A stretch of DNA of 14,165 nucleotides, from assembly GCA_964603595.1 (NCBI GenBank), contig CAZRVN010000011.1, forward strand, positions 1 to 14,165. The letters are read 5' to 3'. Within the stretch, counting starts at the first letter, position 1. The number at the start of each line of letters is the position of its first letter. Origin of the DNA: JAQVEM01 sp964603595 (GTDB taxonomy: Bacteria; Actinomycetota; Humimicrobiia; Humimicrobiales; Humimicrobiaceae). Below, piece by piece: positions 13,322 through 14,165 of the stretch. The position numbers were made by a program, and so were the translations under genes. Below the pieces are notes generated by a model. That model was not told the origin of the DNA. It did no database searches and saw nothing but the letters and a program-made list of their open reading frames with translations.

Positions 13322-13418
13322 AATAAAAATCTTAGGGTGGGTGTCCTAGACTTTTCATAGAGACTCTTCAAAGAGACAACTTGCTCATTTTAAATTATTT
13401 ACCCTCTCGACTTTTATA

Positions 13419-13967
13419 TTAATCCAGCTTTTTGCCACATTCATTGCAATAACTCACATTTTCTAATGTAACATTATTAGGCAATTTTTTTCCACAATAA
13501 GGACAGAACATCAGTTCTTCTATTAGATACTTGAAATATAAAGGCAAGAGATAATTGATATCTTTTTCTTTACAATTAATTTCTAAAAGTTCTGACTTCA
13601 TTTTTCTTAATATTTCTTCAGCATAGCTGTCACCTTTATAATCTTTTAATCTCTGTATTTCTAATGCTACAATATTATGCATTGCTTTCCACATTATAGC
13701 TGATACGTTATTATTAGGTAATGATTGCATCTCTTTAAATATCTTATTTTTTGTTTCCATATTCAACTCAAGTCCATATTGACATATACCACAAACCAAA
13801 TAATACTTTCTATCCCATTTTGCAACTGGAATAAAGTATAAGCTTGCTTTTCGTGCAAGTTCTCTAATTTCAAAGGTAGCATAGTTATTACAATGGTCAC
13901 ATTTCATAATACCGGCATCACAAACTTTTGTACTTTCTTTTCCCCAACCAAATAAAACCATAGGCAT
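13419..13967 (-). CDS. Double zinc-ribbon protein, function unknown
   Basis: A 182-residue protein. The N-terminal zinc ribbon has Cys23-x2-Cys26 and Cys59-x2-Cys62 around FIPVAKWDRKYYLVC. This is the 'FGWGK ... FIPV ... YYLVCxxC' pattern of zinc-ribbon proteins common in bacteria, where a membrane domain sometimes follows. Here a soluble, mostly helical middle follows (about 70-150), then a second ribbon with Cys155-x2-Cys158 (FCPYCGKKLP) and Cys174-x2-Cys177 (YCNECGKKL). The ATG has AAAGGA upstream. It probably mediates binding to protein or nucleic acid; the partner is unknown. The neighbours give no functional clue. Confidence 0.75.
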   Translation of the reverse strand: MPMVLFGWGKESTKVCDAGIMKCDHCNNYATFEIRELARKASLYFIPVAKWDRKYYLVCGICQYGLELNMETKNKIFKEMQSLPNNNVSAIMWKAMHNIVALEIQRLKDYKGDSYAEEILRKMKSELLEINCKEKDINYLLPLYFKYLIEELMFCPYCGKKLPNNVTLENVSYCNECGKKLD

Positions 13968-14109
13968 AATATTATTTCCTTTAAATTAAAGTATTCTTAT
14001 TCCACATTTTTTATAAAATAAGAAAAGTATAATCAAACACATTTTTTATTTTGACCATATTCTTTAAAGAGAATTTACAATATAATTAATTCCATGCAAT
14101 TATCCTGCT

Positions 14110-14165
14110 CTATAAATCCATCCTTACACCATAATCTTTTAACCACTTCTTTCTATCCTTGTAAT
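14110..14165 (-). CDS. 3' end of a gene cut by the window edge
   Basis: On the minus strand the frame entering from the right edge reads YKDRKKWLKDYGVRMDL and then stops at TAG (14110-14112). The composition (WLKDYGV) is typical of a protein C-terminus, but 17 residues are too few to name a family. The 5' part is outside the window. The other two frames hit stops at once. Confidence 0.4.
   Translation of the reverse strand, partial: YKDRKKWLKDYGVRMDL

Larger units (their letters stand above)
6366..14165. mobile_element. Putative integrated element, left end in radC, right end not seen
   Basis: The left border is the radC junction beside the large serine recombinase. The contents (recombinases, XRE regulator, HEAT protein, PIN protein, orphans) are accessory in character. 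The expected other end, an att site followed by the 5' part of radC on the minus strand, does not occur before the window edge. The right limit is therefore unknown, and part of this interval could be unrelated chromosomal DNA or a second element. Confidence 0.5.

Noticed and set aside
13330..13350. GGGTGGGTGTCCTAGAC as a second att site matching the radC junction (GGGTGGAC...)
   Set aside because: Only a short partial match, and no RadC N-terminal coding sequence lies beside it.
11575..13410. Shared TTATTTACCCT-like stretches near 11590 and 13395 as element ends
   Set aside because: Match is about 11 bp in AT-rich DNA, with no inverted or duplicated flanks; chance is likely.

Overview
The window is AT-rich bacterial DNA in two parts: a conserved chromosomal block (1 to about 6.36 kb) and an accessory region (about 6.36 kb to the right edge). 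The organism cannot be named from sequence alone. The grouping of class A RNase P RNA, RNase HI, a C4 zinc-ribbon coiled-coil protein and Nif3 is known from Actinomycetota and also from Gram-positive Clostridia. The archaeal-type phosphoglucose/phosphomannose isomerase fits a deep-branching, low-GC, probably uncultured member of one of these groups. That placement is inference.

Chromosomal block. On the minus strand lie nif3 (YqfO type with inserted domain), the zinc-ribbon gene (8-bp overlap, TTG start with a strong ribosome binding site), RNase HI (stop and start codons adjacent) and then the RNase P RNA. Divergent from nif3, across a short AT-rich spacer with an 18-bp palindrome, is the isomerase gene. 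Next come a CAT-anticodon tRNA with encoded CCA and a secreted SGNH-like lipoprotein, both on the minus strand.

Junction. At about 6.36 kb the 3' end of radC (JAB/JAMM catalytic part) is joined directly to a large serine recombinase gene. The recombinase ORF runs across the junction, so its last dozen or so codons are radC DNA read in another frame. This marks one end of an element integrated into radC. The other half of radC is not seen, so the element probably continues past the right edge or its other end has been lost.

Accessory region. It holds the serine recombinase, a 41-codon ORF just upstream of it, an XRE-type regulator with a 10-bp dyad before its start, and a HEAT-repeat protein with an unrecognised central domain. 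A frameshifted second copy of that central domain lies tail-to-tail with the HEAT gene on the opposite strand. Further right are a catalytic-domain-only tyrosine recombinase with an 11-8-11 inverted repeat just upstream, a lone PIN-domain protein, an 86-residue orphan, a double zinc-ribbon protein and the 3' end of one more gene. The HEAT gene and its broken relative are visibly more GC-rich than their surroundings, which suggests separate acquisition. I see no proven defence system. The most unusual points are the target-derived recombinase C-terminus, the HEAT-domain pair, and the compact tyrosine recombinase with its candidate site.
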